Shown here one piece after another: positions 1 through 9,125 of a DNA stretch of 64,000 nt. The notes beneath the pieces were generated by a model. The model made no database searches and was not told the origin of the DNA. It saw only the letters and a program-made list of their open reading frames with translations. This stretch comes from Accumulibacter sp031732795 (GTDB lineage Bacteria; Pseudomonadota; Gammaproteobacteria; Burkholderiales; Rhodocyclaceae): positions 7,160 through 71,159 of the forward strand of contig JAVMKC010000086.1 in NCBI GenBank assembly GCA_031732795.1, read 5' to 3'. The translations under genes and the position numbers were made by a program. The first letter of the stretch is position 1; each line of letters starts with the position of its first letter.

Positions 1-1104
1 ATCGGCCATCCGCCACCGGCGCGGCGGCGGTCGATCGATCGTGCCAAACTGGTACCGGTCGGCGAGACCTTGCTCGGGCGCGTGCTCGACGGCGCCGGCC
101 GGCCGCTCGACCGTCTCGGTCCCTTGCGCAATTCAGCGCTGCGCCCCTTGCAGAGCCGGCCGGTCAACCCGATGAACCGGGCGCCGATCGACACCGTGCT
201 CGACGTCGGCGTGCGGGCGGTCAACGCGCTGCTCTGCGTCGGCCGCGGCCAACGGATGGGGCTGTTCGCCGGTTCCGGGGTCGGTAAAAGCGTGCTGCTC
301 GGCATGATGGCTCGTTATACGGCAGCGGAAGTGATCGTCGTCGGCCTGATCGGCGAACGCGGCCGCGAGGTCAAGGAATTCATCGAACAGATTCTCGGCG
401 AGGATGGCCTGCGGCGCGCCGTCGTCGTCGCCGCTCCGGCCGATGTCAGTCCGCTGATGCGTCTGCAAGGCGCTTCGTACGCCACCTGCATTGCCGAATA
501 TTTCCGCGATCAAGGGCGACATGTGTTGCTGATCATGGATTCGCTGACCCGTTACGCAATGGCGCAACGTGAGATCGCTCTGGCCATCGGCGAGCCACCG
601 GTGACGCGCGGCTACCCGCCGTCGGTGTTCGCCCGTCTGCCGCAACTGGTCGAACGTGCCGGCAACGGCGGCGAAGGCGGCGGCTCGATCACCGGTTTCT
701 ACACCGTGCTGGCCGAAGGCGACGACCAGCAGGATCCGGTGGCCGACTCGGCACGGGCCATTCTCGATGGACACATCGTTCTTTCACGGACCTTGGCCGA
801 CGCCGGCCATTATCCGGCGATCGACATCGAACAATCGATTTCGCGGGCAATGGTCAACCTGGTCGAACCGGCGCATCTCGACAGCATCCGCCGTTTCAAA
901 ACGCTGTTTTCGCGTTACCAGCGTTCGCGCGACCTGATCACCGTCGGCGCTTACGCCGCCGGTTCCGATCCGCAGCTCGATCAGGCCATCGCCATCTATC
1001 CGCGTTTCGAAAGTCTTTTACAGCAAAGTTTGAGCCAGCGGGCCGATTTCGGCAGCAGCGTCGCACAACTGCAGACGCTGTTTCGCAGCCCCAGCGGCGG
1101 CTGA
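1..1104 (+). CDS. fliI: Flagellar export ATPase FliI (5' truncated by window edge)
   Basis: Cytoplasmic ATPase that energises the flagellar type III export apparatus, working with FliH and FliJ. The reading frame is open from base 1, so the N-terminal part lies outside the window; 367 residues are visible. The fragment contains the FliI-type stretch GETLLGRVLDGAGRPLD, a Walker A motif GSGVGKS encoded near base 271, and a Walker B-like segment HVLLIMDSLTRYA near base 530, followed by the GYPPSVFARLPQLVERAG signature of the F1-beta/FliI family. It heads a rightward flagellar run and fliJ follows 29 bases later. Identification is secure; only the start is unknown. Confidence 0.97.
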   Translation: MGHPPPARRRSIDRAKLVPVGETLLGRVLDGAGRPLDRLGPLRNSALRPLQSRPVNPMNRAPIDTVLDVGVRAVNALLCVGRGQRMGLFAGSGVGKSVLLGMMARYTAAEVIVVGLIGERGREVKEFIEQILGEDGLRRAVVVAAPADVSPLMRLQGASYATCIAEYFRDQGRHVLLIMDSLTRYAMAQREIALAIGEPPVTRGYPPSVFARLPQLVERAGNGGEGGGSITGFYTVLAEGDDQQDPVADSARAILDGHIVLSRTLADAGHYPAIDIEQSISRAMVNLVEPAHLDSIRRFKTLFSRYQRSRDLITVGAYAAGSDPQLDQAIAIYPRFESLLQQSLSQRADFGSSVAQLQTLFRSPSGG

Positions 1105-1133
1105 CACCCTGACGTAGTGAACTTTTACATCCG

Positions 1134-1580
1134 ATGGCCAAACCTTTCTCACTGCAGACCGTTCTCGAACTGATGCAGACGCGCACCGACGAGGCGACGC
1201 GGCAATTGGCGACATTGCTGGCCGCCGAACAGGACGCACAACGCAAATTGGCGATGTTGCAGCACTATCGAGACGAATATTTCGCCCGCTTCCGTTCCGC
1301 TGCGCAAAACGGCCTGCGACCGGCCGACTGGCGCAATTACCAGGATTTCCTCGATCGTCTGGACGAGGCGATTTTGCAGCAGCAACAGGTGCTCGGTTTG
1401 CAAAAATCGCATACCGCCGCCGGCCAAGCCGAGTGGCGCCGACAGCACGGCAAGCTGAAGGCGATCGACGCGCTGGCCGAACGTCATTGGGCCAGCGAAG
1501 CCCGCCGTGACCAGAAGCAGGAACAAAAGGAACAGGACGCTTTTGCCGCGCGCCGTAACGACGACGAGCCGGCACTCTGA
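1134..1580 (+). CDS. fliJ: Flagellar export chaperone/stalk protein FliJ
   Basis: FliJ is the small coiled-coil protein that sits in the centre of the FliI hexamer and links the ATPase to the FlhA gate. The product is 148 aa, the usual size, almost wholly charged and Gln-rich helix (for example QTRTDEATRQLATLLAAEQDAQRKL), with a KR/E-rich tail. Sequence conservation in this family is weak, so the call rests on size, coiled-coil character and the position between fliI and fliK. Confidence 0.9.
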   Translation: MAKPFSLQTVLELMQTRTDEATRQLATLLAAEQDAQRKLAMLQHYRDEYFARFRSAAQNGLRPADWRNYQDFLDRLDEAILQQQQVLGLQKSHTAAGQAEWRRQHGKLKAIDALAERHWASEARRDQKQEQKEQDAFAARRNDDEPAL

Positions 1581-1627
1581 CGATCGGCAGGCATCGTATT
1601 TGCTTTACGAATGACGATCTGTCGTTC

Positions 1628-3193
1628 ATGAGCATGAAGATGACCATTCAACTCCTTTCCGGACTGCGGCAACCCTTGCGGACCAACGGTGTCGATGTCG
1701 ATGCCCGCGCCGATGCCGAACTCTCTTCGACGGACCTCGCCAGTACGGGCTTCGCCAGCGTGCTGCAGGGGGTGACGGTTCAACCGTCGGTGTTGCCCGT
1801 TGCCGCCGACGACCCAGACGAAAAGCCGGCGTCAGCCGGCGTGGACGACAGTTCATCTTCCTCCCTCCTTGTGGCTACCACGCCACCGATTCCGCTCGCT
1901 CCTCCGGTGACGTCAGCGCCGATCGCCATCGACCCGGCGTCCTTGTCGAGTGCTGCCGTCACGATCCGCCTGCCGATCGCACCTGAGGTGTCCTTTGCTG
2001 AACTGACGATCGACGCACTGGAAATGTCTTCCCGCGCGGGTACAGCCGCTGCCGGTAATCGCCCGCTGTCGGGCGCAGCGGCCGTATCGGCGGAAGGACA
2101 GGACGTATCGGTGGCAACGAGCTTGACTGCCTCACCGACCTTGTCGACACCACCTCTCGCTGCTGCGAGCCGTCCAGCCGATGATTCTGTCGCACTGGCT
2201 CCGGTGGAAAGCCGCGTTTTTCCGAGAGATGGCGGCAACGATCGCTCATTCCCGCTGCCCGGCTCCGACACGCTGCTGGCACCATCCGCCGCCACCCCTC
2301 CGGCAACACCTGGGCCGTTCGTCAACATCCGTTTGACCGGCGCGTCAGGTCCCGTCGAGGCCGGCGTTACTGCGGCGGTGTTGAACCCCGTTCATGCCCG
2401 GACGGAAGCACTGACCTCCCACGACGCCGGGACGAACGCGCAACCCGCCGCGCCAACGGCGATCAGCGGCACGGAGGCAGGACAATCGTCCGATTCGCCC
2501 CCGTCAGTCCCTGTGCTGGCCAACGCAATTTCTGCCGCCGATCAGCAACAGCCGGCAAGAATTGCCGATATGCCGGCCGCCCAGCCGACACACGACCAGA
2601 GTCAAGTCGAGAAAACAAACCGCACCGAAACGTTCGATGCGGCGCCTGTCGACAGCCCGTCAACGCCTGCTTTGTCGGCCGGCCAAGGGAGCGTGGCGGC
2701 GAACAGCGTGGCGAATCCTCCCGCACACGCCAACCCGCCCGCGACGACACACGATCTTCCAACGCCATTTCACGATCCGGCCTGGAGCACGGAATTCGGT
2801 CACAAGATGCTATGGCTGGCCCGCAATGACCATCAACAAGCGCATCTCACGCTCAATCCGCCCGATCTCGGACCGATCGAAATCACCGTCAATCTGAACT
2901 CGGACAGCACCGCCAGCGCCGCTTTCGTCGCTGCCGACGCCGGGGTACGTCAGACCCTGGAAACTTCGCTGCCCCGTCTGCGCGAAATGTTTGCTTCGGC
3001 AGGGATCGATCTCGGCCAGGTCAGCGTTGGCAGCGAGTCCTTCCAGCAATCGTCCGATGGACGTCAACACGCGTCACGCACGCCCCGCGGAATGGCTGAT
3101 AAGGCTATACTAAGTGTCGATTTAACGGGCGTCCTGCCGACATCCGGTTCGATGGGACGCAGCGGTGGCGGACGGGTCGATACCTTCGCCTGA
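1628..3193 (+). CDS. fliK: Flagellar hook-length control protein FliK
   Basis: Secreted molecular ruler that sets hook length and triggers the export substrate switch. It is 521 aa. The first ~380 residues are low-complexity, rich in Ala, Pro, Ser and Thr, as expected for the ruler part. The C-terminal globular Flg_hook domain is recognisable at about residues 395-475, with LTLNPPDLGPIEI and LREMFASAGIDLGQVSV. Two ATG codons six bases apart (1628 and 1634) could both start it. A Gly/Arg-rich tail follows the domain. It sits between fliJ and fliL as in other proteobacterial operons. Confidence 0.93.
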   Translation: MSMKMTIQLLSGLRQPLRTNGVDVDARADAELSSTDLASTGFASVLQGVTVQPSVLPVAADDPDEKPASAGVDDSSSSSLLVATTPPIPLAPPVTSAPIAIDPASLSSAAVTIRLPIAPEVSFAELTIDALEMSSRAGTAAAGNRPLSGAAAVSAEGQDVSVATSLTASPTLSTPPLAAASRPADDSVALAPVESRVFPRDGGNDRSFPLPGSDTLLAPSAATPPATPGPFVNIRLTGASGPVEAGVTAAVLNPVHARTEALTSHDAGTNAQPAAPTAISGTEAGQSSDSPPSVPVLANAISAADQQQPARIADMPAAQPTHDQSQVEKTNRTETFDAAPVDSPSTPALSAGQGSVAANSVANPPAHANPPATTHDLPTPFHDPAWSTEFGHKMLWLARNDHQQAHLTLNPPDLGPIEITVNLNSDSTASAAFVAADAGVRQTLETSLPRLREMFASAGIDLGQVSVGSESFQQSSDGRQHASRTPRGMADKAILSVDLTGVLPTSGSMGRSGGGRVDTFA

Positions 3194-3265
3194 CCTCGCC
3201 AGACCGGACTCCGTGCTGCCCGCTACGGCGGCGGTGACGGAAATTCAATGGAGAGACGTTGCTGA

Positions 3266-3823
3266 ATGGCCAAGGAAGCAAAGCCCGCCGCGGAGAGTGC
3301 CGCTGCCGCGCCGCCTGCGGGCGGTAAAAAGAAACTACTGATCATCATCATCGCCGTCGTCGTGCTGCTGCTCGGTATCGGCGGCGGCGCGGTCGCTTTT
3401 TTGATGAAGGGGAATGCCGAGCACGCCGAAGAGGACGGTGAAGCCCCGGTCGAAAAGCCCAAGCCGCCCAAGAAAAAGAAGGCCGAAAAAGAAGCGCCGC
3501 CGGTCTACGTTGCCTTCGAACCGTTTACCGTCAATCTGGTCCCTGAAAGCGGTGACCAGTTTCTGCAACTCATCCTGTCGGTCGAAGTCGACGATCTGCA
3601 TTCCGGCGAGCAGCTCAAGCAATACATGCCCAAACTGCGCAACGATCTGACGATGATCCTGTCGACCAAAAAGGCCTCCGAACTGATTTCCAAGGAAGGC
3701 AAGGAAAAACTGGCCGAAGAAATCCGCGAACAGATCAACGGCGTTCTCGACCCCACCGGCAAAGGCAAGAAACGCGACTACCCGATCAAGGAAGTCTTGT
3801 TCACCTCCTTCATCATTCAGTAG
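3266..3823 (+). CDS. fliL: Flagellar basal-body stator-associated protein FliL
   Basis: Inner-membrane protein next to the stator units that supports motor torque. The 185 aa product has a short cytoplasmic N-terminus, one strong membrane helix at about residues 23-47 (LLIIIIAVVVLLLG), a Lys/Pro/Glu-rich linker (EKPKPPKKKKAEKEA) and a periplasmic FliL domain starting with YVAFEPFTVNLVPE and ending FTSFIIQ, a usual FliL terminus. It ends 12 bases before fliM, implying co-transcription. Confidence 0.95.
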   Translation: MAKEAKPAAESAAAAPPAGGKKKLLIIIIAVVVLLLGIGGGAVAFLMKGNAEHAEEDGEAPVEKPKPPKKKKAEKEAPPVYVAFEPFTVNLVPESGDQFLQLILSVEVDDLHSGEQLKQYMPKLRNDLTMILSTKKASELISKEGKEKLAEEIREQINGVLDPTGKGKKRDYPIKEVLFTSFIIQ

Positions 3824-3835
3824 ACGTCAACGGCG

Positions 3836-4843
3836 ATGAGCTCCGATTTTCTCTCGCAAGATGAAGTCGACGCCCTGCTCAAGGGGGTCACCGGCGAAGC
3901 GGAGGAAGTCGAACAAAGCGAAGAACTGGGCAGCGGTCCGCGGCCGTACAACCTCGGCACCCAGGAACGGATCGTCCGGGGACGGATGCCGACCCTCGAA
4001 CTGGTCAATGAACGTTTCGCGCGCTACTTGCGCATCGGCCTGTTCAACTACATGCATCGCAGTGCTGAAATCTCGGTCGGCGCGATCCGGGTGCAGAAAT
4101 ACAGCGAATTCACTCGCAATCTGGTGGTGCCGACCAATCTGAATCTGGTGCTCGCCAAGCCGTTACGCGGCACTTCCCTGTTCGTTCTCGACCCGAGCCT
4201 GGTATTCCTGGTCGTCGATAACATGTTCGGCGGCGACGGGCGTTTCCACACCCGTGTCGAAGGGCGCGATTTCACTCCCACCGAACAGCGGATCATCCGC
4301 GGCATCCTCAATGTGGTGTTCGCTGAATACGCCCGCTCCTGGAAACCGGTTTATGACCTGAACTTCGAATACATCCGTTCAGAGATGAACTCGCAGTTCG
4401 CCAACATCGCCACACCGTCCGAGATCGTCATTTCGACCGCGTTCACCCTCGAGTTCGGTGGCGCTAGTGCCGACATGCACATCTGCTTTCCCTATTCGAT
4501 GATCGAACCGATCCGCGATCTGCTCTACAGTACGATGCAGAGCGATCAACTGTCGACCGACCGTCGCTGGATCGTCATGCTGCGCCGGCAGCTGAAAAAC
4601 GCCGAAGTCGAAATGACCGTCCGGCTGGCGCAGACCACCACCAGTCTGCGGCAGATTCTGGCGATGAAAGTCGGTGATTTCATTCCTCTCGACATCCCTG
4701 AAACCGTCGTGGCGATGGTCGATGAGGTGCCGGTCATGGAAGGCCGGTACGGGACGCAAGGTAAACGGTACGCGATCAAGATCGAGCGTTTCCTGGCCGT
4801 CGATGAGCTGGAAACGACTTTTGGAGAAAATGTGAATGGCTGA
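3836..4843 (+). CDS. fliM: Flagellar motor switch protein FliM
   Basis: C-ring protein that binds phospho-CheY and sets the direction of rotation. The 335 aa product begins with the CheY-binding peptide LSQDEVDALLKG, then a CheC-like middle domain (residues ~50-235, including FGGDGRFHTRVEGRDFTPTEQR) and a C-terminal SpoA domain (~250-325). Its last eight bases overlap fliN, consistent with coupled translation. Confidence 0.97.
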   Translation: MSSDFLSQDEVDALLKGVTGEAEEVEQSEELGSGPRPYNLGTQERIVRGRMPTLELVNERFARYLRIGLFNYMHRSAEISVGAIRVQKYSEFTRNLVVPTNLNLVLAKPLRGTSLFVLDPSLVFLVVDNMFGGDGRFHTRVEGRDFTPTEQRIIRGILNVVFAEYARSWKPVYDLNFEYIRSEMNSQFANIATPSEIVISTAFTLEFGGASADMHICFPYSMIEPIRDLLYSTMQSDQLSTDRRWIVMLRRQLKNAEVEMTVRLAQTTTSLRQILAMKVGDFIPLDIPETVVAMVDEVPVMEGRYGTQGKRYAIKIERFLAVDELETTFGENVNG

Positions 4844-5273
4844 CAGCGACGAGACCGACGATCTGGTGATGGAGGATGCCGGCATCGGCGACGACGATTG
4901 GGCGGCGGCCATGGCCGAGCAGGCGCTGTCCGAATCGGCGCCGGCCAGTCAGGCGCGAGCGGCCAACATCTTCCCCAGTTTCGACGAAACGCCTCATCCC
5001 AGCGCACTGAACCAGGATCTGGACATGATTCTGGACATTCCGGTGCAAATCTCGGTCGAGCTCGGCCGTACCCGGATCACCATCCGCAATCTGCTGCAAT
5101 TGGCGCACGGCTCGATCGTCGAACTCGACGCGCTGGCGGGCGAACCGCTGAATGTCTTCGTTAACGGTACCCTGATCGCCCAGGGTGAAGTGGTAGTGGT
5201 CAATGACAAATTCGGTATCCGGCTGACCGATATCATCACTCCTTCCGAACGTGCCCGTCGTCTGGGCCACTGA
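4836..5273 (+). CDS. fliN: Flagellar motor switch protein FliN
   Basis: Component of the lower C-ring with FliM. The 145 aa product has an acidic, variable N-terminus (~residues 1-60) and a C-terminal SpoA domain (MILDIPVQISVELGRTRITIRNLLQL ... VVVNDKFGIRLTDIITPSERARRL). The start ATG lies inside the end of fliM in another frame. Family and context agree. Confidence 0.96.
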   Translation: MADSDETDDLVMEDAGIGDDDWAAAMAEQALSESAPASQARAANIFPSFDETPHPSALNQDLDMILDIPVQISVELGRTRITIRNLLQLAHGSIVELDALAGEPLNVFVNGTLIAQGEVVVVNDKFGIRLTDIITPSERARRLGH

Positions 5274-5288
5274 GCGTTGCGACCACCG

Positions 5289-5786
5289 ATGAAACGCCTG
5301 CACCGAGCCATCACCGATCAGCCATCGATCCCGGTGCTCACTGGCGGTCAGCACGGCGATGGACCGGCAAGCCGGGTTGCTCCGGGAGTGCCGCTGATGC
5401 TCTTCGCCGGCCCGGTTTTCGCCCAGGCCGCTGCTCCCGATGTCCCCGGGCTCTCCATTGGCGTGCTGTTGCAGACGGTTCTCAGCCTGATGCTGGTCGT
5501 CGGGCTGATTTTCGCCGCGGCCTATCTGACCCGCAAACTCAATGGCGGGCGCGTTTTCGGCGGCAACGGACCGTTGCGAATCGTCGGCGGCCTGCCGCTT
5601 GGTCCGCGCGAGCGGATCGTGCTGCTCGAGATTGGTGACACCTGGCTGGTCGTCGGGGTCACCGCCGGCCGGATGCAGACCCTGCATACCTTGCCCAAAG
5701 GTATTTTGCGCGACGGCGAAGCTGGCGACAAACAGTTCGCGCAATGGTTGAAGCGGATCGGCGAACGGAACAATGAAGACCATTAA
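5289..5786 (+). CDS. fliO: Flagellar export assembly factor FliO
   Basis: Small membrane protein that helps assemble the FliP ring of the export gate. From the ATG at 5289 it is 165 aa; a TTG 12 bases earlier is also open. An unusual hydrophilic stretch of about 30 residues precedes a first hydrophobic segment (VPLMLFAGPVFAQ). The membrane helix proper follows (GVLLQTVLSLMLVVGLIFAAAYLTRKL), then a FliO domain (LPLGPRERIVLLEIGDTWLVVGV). The first hydrophobic segment resembles a signal peptide, so an internal ATG encoding MLFAGPVFAQ is a possible alternative start. It overlaps fliP by 14 bases. Confidence 0.9.
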   Translation: MKRLHRAITDQPSIPVLTGGQHGDGPASRVAPGVPLMLFAGPVFAQAAAPDVPGLSIGVLLQTVLSLMLVVGLIFAAAYLTRKLNGGRVFGGNGPLRIVGGLPLGPRERIVLLEIGDTWLVVGVTAGRMQTLHTLPKGILRDGEAGDKQFAQWLKRIGERNNEDH

Positions 5787-6522
5787 GTGGGCCGCCGCCC
5801 TGCTGCTGCTCGTGCTTGCGCCCGCCGTCGTCTGGGCCCAAGCCGGCGGATTGCCGATGGTCACCAGCACGCCCGGGGCAGGTGGCAGCCAGAACTACAC
5901 CTTGTCGATCCAGACGCTGCTGACGCTCACCGCGCTGACCTTCATTCCGGCGGCCCTGTTGATGATGAGCAGCTTCACCCGGATCATCATCGTCCTGTCG
6001 CTGTTGCGCCACGCGCTCGGTACTCAAACGGCGCCGCCCAATCAGGTGCTGATCGGTCTGTCGCTGTTTCTCACCTTTTTCGTCATGTCGCCGGTGCTCG
6101 ACACCGTTTATGACGAGGCTTATCTGCCGTTGTCGGAAAACCGGATCACCTATCCGCAGGCCATCGAACGCGGCGCGGTTCCGTTGCGCAAGTTCATGCT
6201 CAAACAGACCCGTGAGGCCGATATCGCCTTGTTCGCCAAGCTGGCCAACGCGCCGAAATTCCAGACCCCCGACGATATCCCGATGCGGCTGTTGATTCCC
6301 GCCTTCGTCACCAGCGAACTGAAAACCGCTTTTCAGATCGGCTTCATCATTTTCATCCCCTTCCTGATCGTGGATATGGTCGTCGCCAGCGTACTGATGT
6401 CGATGGGGATGATGATGATGTCGCCGGTGATGGTCTCGCTGCCGTTCAAGCTGATGCTGTTCGTCCTGGTTGACGGCTGGCATCTGCTGCTCGGTTCACT
6501 GGTCGCGAGTTTCGCCCGATGA
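5773..6522 (+). CDS. fliP: Flagellar type III export gate protein FliP
   Basis: Forms the pentameric core of the export gate with FliQ and FliR in the inner membrane. The 249 aa product has a cleavable signal peptide (MKTIKWAAALLLLVLAPAVVWAQ) and four membrane helices. It carries conserved FliP segments FTRIIIVLSLLRHALGTQTAPPNQVLIGL and MRLLIPAFVTSELKTAFQIGF. It overlaps fliQ through ATGA at 6519-6522. Confidence 0.98.
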   Translation: MKTIKWAAALLLLVLAPAVVWAQAGGLPMVTSTPGAGGSQNYTLSIQTLLTLTALTFIPAALLMMSSFTRIIIVLSLLRHALGTQTAPPNQVLIGLSLFLTFFVMSPVLDTVYDEAYLPLSENRITYPQAIERGAVPLRKFMLKQTREADIALFAKLANAPKFQTPDDIPMRLLIPAFVTSELKTAFQIGFIIFIPFLIVDMVVASVLMSMGMMMMSPVMVSLPFKLMLFVLVDGWHLLLGSLVASFAR

Positions 6523-6788
6523 CTCCCGAAGCGGTGATGGACATCGGGCGGCAGGCCGTCGAAATGACTTTGCTGCTTTCGGCGCCGCTGTTGCTCGCCG
6601 CACTGGTCATCGGCCTGATCATCAGCGTTTTCCAGGCGGCGACGCAAATCAACGAGCAGACCCTGTCGTTCATCCCCAAACTGGTTGGCATGCTGCTGAT
6701 TCTGTTGCTCGCCGGTCCGTGGATGCTGCAACTGATGGTCGACTACATTCGTCGCTTGTTCGAGAGCATTCCGCTGCTGGTCGGCTGA
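6519..6788 (+). CDS. fliQ: Flagellar export gate protein FliQ
   Basis: An 89 aa, two-helix inner-membrane protein of the export gate. The conserved core QAVEMTLLLSAPLLLAALVIGLIISVFQAATQINEQTLSF is present in full. Start and stop overlap or closely adjoin the flanking gate genes. A 58-base gap holding a short GACGG/CCGTC hairpin separates it from fliR. Confidence 0.97.
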   Translation: MTPEAVMDIGRQAVEMTLLLSAPLLLAALVIGLIISVFQAATQINEQTLSFIPKLVGMLLILLLAGPWMLQLMVDYIRRLFESIPLLVG

Positions 6789-6846
6789 CAAATGAAAAAA
6801 TCACTGACGGCAAACCGTCGCGCAGAGATCCACACCTGAGAAGGCG

Positions 6847-7626
6847 ATGATCAGCATCAACACCGCTGAGATCAACGCCTGGATCGTCGCCTTTCTTTTC
6901 CCGCTGGCACGCATCCTGGCGACGCTGGTTGCCGCGCCACCGTACAACAATCCGGCGTTGCCGCGACGCATCCTGCTGATTTTCGGTCTGGCGATCACCC
7001 TGGCCATCGCGCCGGCGTTGCCAGCCACCACCGCTATCGACCCGGCTTCCGGCGCCGGTCTGCTGATCCTTGCCCAACAAATCGTGATCGGGTTCGGAAT
7101 GGGATTGACCATGCGTCTGGTGTTTACCGCGGTTGACATGGCCGGCAACCTGATCAGCACCCAGATGGGCCTCGGTTTCGCCACCGCCTACGACCCGACC
7201 ACCGCCGGCCAGACCGGGGTGATTTCGGAGTTGCTCGGCCTGCTGACTTTGCTGGTGTTCATGAGCATCAACGGCCACCTGCTGGTGATCGCCACGCTGG
7301 TGCACAGCTTTACTCTTTTGCCGCTGGCTGATCCGCGGCTGGCGGCCGACAGTTGGTGGAATCTGGCCAATACCGGCGCGGGAATTTTTTCCTCGGGACT
7401 GTTGTTGTCACTGCCGGTCGTCGTTGCCCTGCTGATCAGCAACCTGGCCATGGCGGTGCTCAGCCGTGCCGCGCCACAACTCAACCTGATGGCCATCGGC
7501 TTTCCGTTGACCATCACGCTGGGATTTGCCGCCCTGGCGATCGGCATGGCTTATCTCGGTGCTCCGCTGCAACACTTGTTCGAACAGGGATTGACAGCCA
7601 TGCTCGGGGAATGGGTGCGCCGATGA
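6847..7626 (+). CDS. fliR: Flagellar export gate protein FliR
   Basis: Inner-membrane export-gate protein, 259 aa, with about six predicted helices and the family segments MGLGFATAYDPTTAGQTGVISELLGLLTLLVFMSINGH. It is the last gene of the flagellar run. flhB, which often follows, is absent here because the next genes lie on the other strand. No clear intrinsic terminator is visible in the 140 bases before ubiT. Confidence 0.96.
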   Translation: MISINTAEINAWIVAFLFPLARILATLVAAPPYNNPALPRRILLIFGLAITLAIAPALPATTAIDPASGAGLLILAQQIVIGFGMGLTMRLVFTAVDMAGNLISTQMGLGFATAYDPTTAGQTGVISELLGLLTLLVFMSINGHLLVIATLVHSFTLLPLADPRLAADSWWNLANTGAGIFSSGLLLSLPVVVALLISNLAMAVLSRAAPQLNLMAIGFPLTITLGFAALAIGMAYLGAPLQHLFEQGLTAMLGEWVRR

Positions 7627-7766
7627 ATCGGGTGGCATGGCTCGGCGGCCAGCGTCATGAGTTGCCGGGTGATCAATCGTCGGGCGACCGCCGAGCAATG
7701 GCGCCGAAAGTCTTGCAATTCCCAGCGCCGCGATATCCCGTGGCACGCCGGTCGTCGCGACGTGTT

Positions 7767-8231
7767 TCAAACGGGCTGCCGGCTCTTGTATGCGTCGAGT
7801 TTTTTCAACAGATTGCAGAATGAGAGCACAGGCTGGGGCAATTCCAGACTATCCAGAGCATTTTTGGCGATCAGTCCGAGCTCGGTGTCGCCCTCGACGA
7901 CGAGCCGGCGATTGAAGAAAAGCGTGTCAGGGTCTTCCTGACGAGTGGTCAAGAGATACAGATCGTACCACTCGGCACTGATCGCCAGATCAGGCGCGGC
8001 AGATTCCCGGGCCGGCGTAAAACCATCCCGCTGAAGCGTGAAGCTGAAACGCACACCAAGATCGCTGACGTTCACGACAACGCGTTTATCGGTCAAAAAA
8101 GCCAATGAGCCATCGTCCAGCAAAGGTTTCAGCGCTTGATTGAGGGTTTTGGCCAGAACGAATGACGGCGGCCATACGGGCAGTTTCGAAAATATCTCCG
8201 CGGCGATGCGTTTCATGTCTCGGGGTATCAT
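7767..8231 (-). CDS. ubiT: O2-independent ubiquinone biosynthesis factor UbiT (SCP2 domain)
   Basis: UbiT is the lipid-binding SCP2-domain partner of UbiU and UbiV, thought to carry ubiquinone intermediates during anaerobic synthesis. From the ATG at 8231 the product is 154 aa, slightly shorter than E. coli YhbT, with an SCP2 fold containing SLAFLTDKRVVVNVSDLGVRFSFTLQRDGF and LFFNRRLVVEGDTELGLIAKNALDSLE. The start was chosen because it forms an ATGA overlap with the stop of ubiV; the frame is open further upstream. Third gene of ubiU-ubiV-ubiT. Confidence 0.9.
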   Translation of the reverse strand: MIPRDMKRIAAEIFSKLPVWPPSFVLAKTLNQALKPLLDDGSLAFLTDKRVVVNVSDLGVRFSFTLQRDGFTPARESAAPDLAISAEWYDLYLLTTRQEDPDTLFFNRRLVVEGDTELGLIAKNALDSLELPQPVLSFCNLLKKLDAYKSRQPV

Positions 8232-9121
8232 TTTTTTGCGCTCAAATGATGGATTCCGGGCTTGCCGTGCCAATATCCGTTGCAAGGAGTGTCGATCGCG
8301 GCCTGTTGAAGGCGTCCGATCATGGCGGTTTCGTCAATGGAATGATCCATAAACGCTCGGTAAGCGGACAAAATGTCTCCGGTTCCAGAGGGTTGCGGGC
8401 TGATCCGCAGGATATCGACCCCCATCGTGCGCATTTCTTGTATCTCATCGATCAAGCAATGCACGCGGGCTGATTGGGTTTGAATGCCGTTGAGGGTGAG
8501 AAACGCTTGGTCTTCACGGGTTTTCAGGAGCAGGCCGACTGGATGATCAAGACACTTGAATTGACAGTCATCTTTCGGGAGGTCGTAGTGTCTGGCCGTG
8601 AAGCACCGGGAAGACAGGGCCAACGGCAGACGCCCATGCGCGAACACCTCGGTTTCGATGGCACAGGTTTTGGCTGCCAGCAGCGAACGGATCTGTTCTC
8701 CCGACATTTCCACCTGCGGCACCCATCTGAAGGCGCCCAATGCCGAAAGGAAATCCAGCGTCTGGGTGTTGTAGATGTTGAGATAGGTACCGGCCACGAA
8801 AGGCCGCCCTTCCACCCGGCGCACCGCGCCCATGTCGTTGGCTTCCAGAACGAAGGATGCATTTTCGGCGAGGTTGCGGAGTCTTTTCAGATCGGACTCG
8901 GATTCCAGCAACGCCTGGCTCGATAAAACGACCTCCCGCCCTGCCTCGCTCAAACGGGCGGCGATATCCAACCAGTCTTCCGGACGCAACTCATGCCGGC
9001 GTGAGCAGACCACTTCACCCAGGTAATAGATGTCGACGGGCCAGGCCAGTGACTGTTCATAGAATTGTTCGACCTGCTCCCGAGGCCAGTAATAAAGAAT
9101 CGGACCTAACGATAGTTTCAT
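8228..9121 (-). CDS. ubiV: O2-independent ubiquinone hydroxylase subunit UbiV (U32 family, Fe-S)
   Basis: UbiV forms a 4Fe-4S heterodimer with UbiU that replaces the O2-dependent hydroxylases in anaerobic ubiquinone synthesis. The 297 aa product starts MKLSLGPILYYWPREQVEQFYE and has the four cysteines expected to hold the cluster: C39 (VVCSRRHEL), C173 (SRCFTARHY), C186 and C190 (DDCQFKC). Length and cysteine pattern match E. coli UbiV/YhbV (U32 peptidase-like fold without protease activity). It lies four bases after ubiU and overlaps ubiT. Confidence 0.94.
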   Translation of the reverse strand: MKLSLGPILYYWPREQVEQFYEQSLAWPVDIYYLGEVVCSRRHELRPEDWLDIAARLSEAGREVVLSSQALLESESDLKRLRNLAENASFVLEANDMGAVRRVEGRPFVAGTYLNIYNTQTLDFLSALGAFRWVPQVEMSGEQIRSLLAAKTCAIETEVFAHGRLPLALSSRCFTARHYDLPKDDCQFKCLDHPVGLLLKTREDQAFLTLNGIQTQSARVHCLIDEIQEMRTMGVDILRISPQPSGTGDILSAYRAFMDHSIDETAMIGRLQQAAIDTPCNGYWHGKPGIHHLSAKK

Positions 9122-9125
9122 GCGT

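Noticed and set aside
6792..6839. A 15-codon frame (MKKSLTANRRAEIHT) between fliQ and fliR
   Set aside because: Too short to support, and no evident ribosome site; it may be chance in a small gap.
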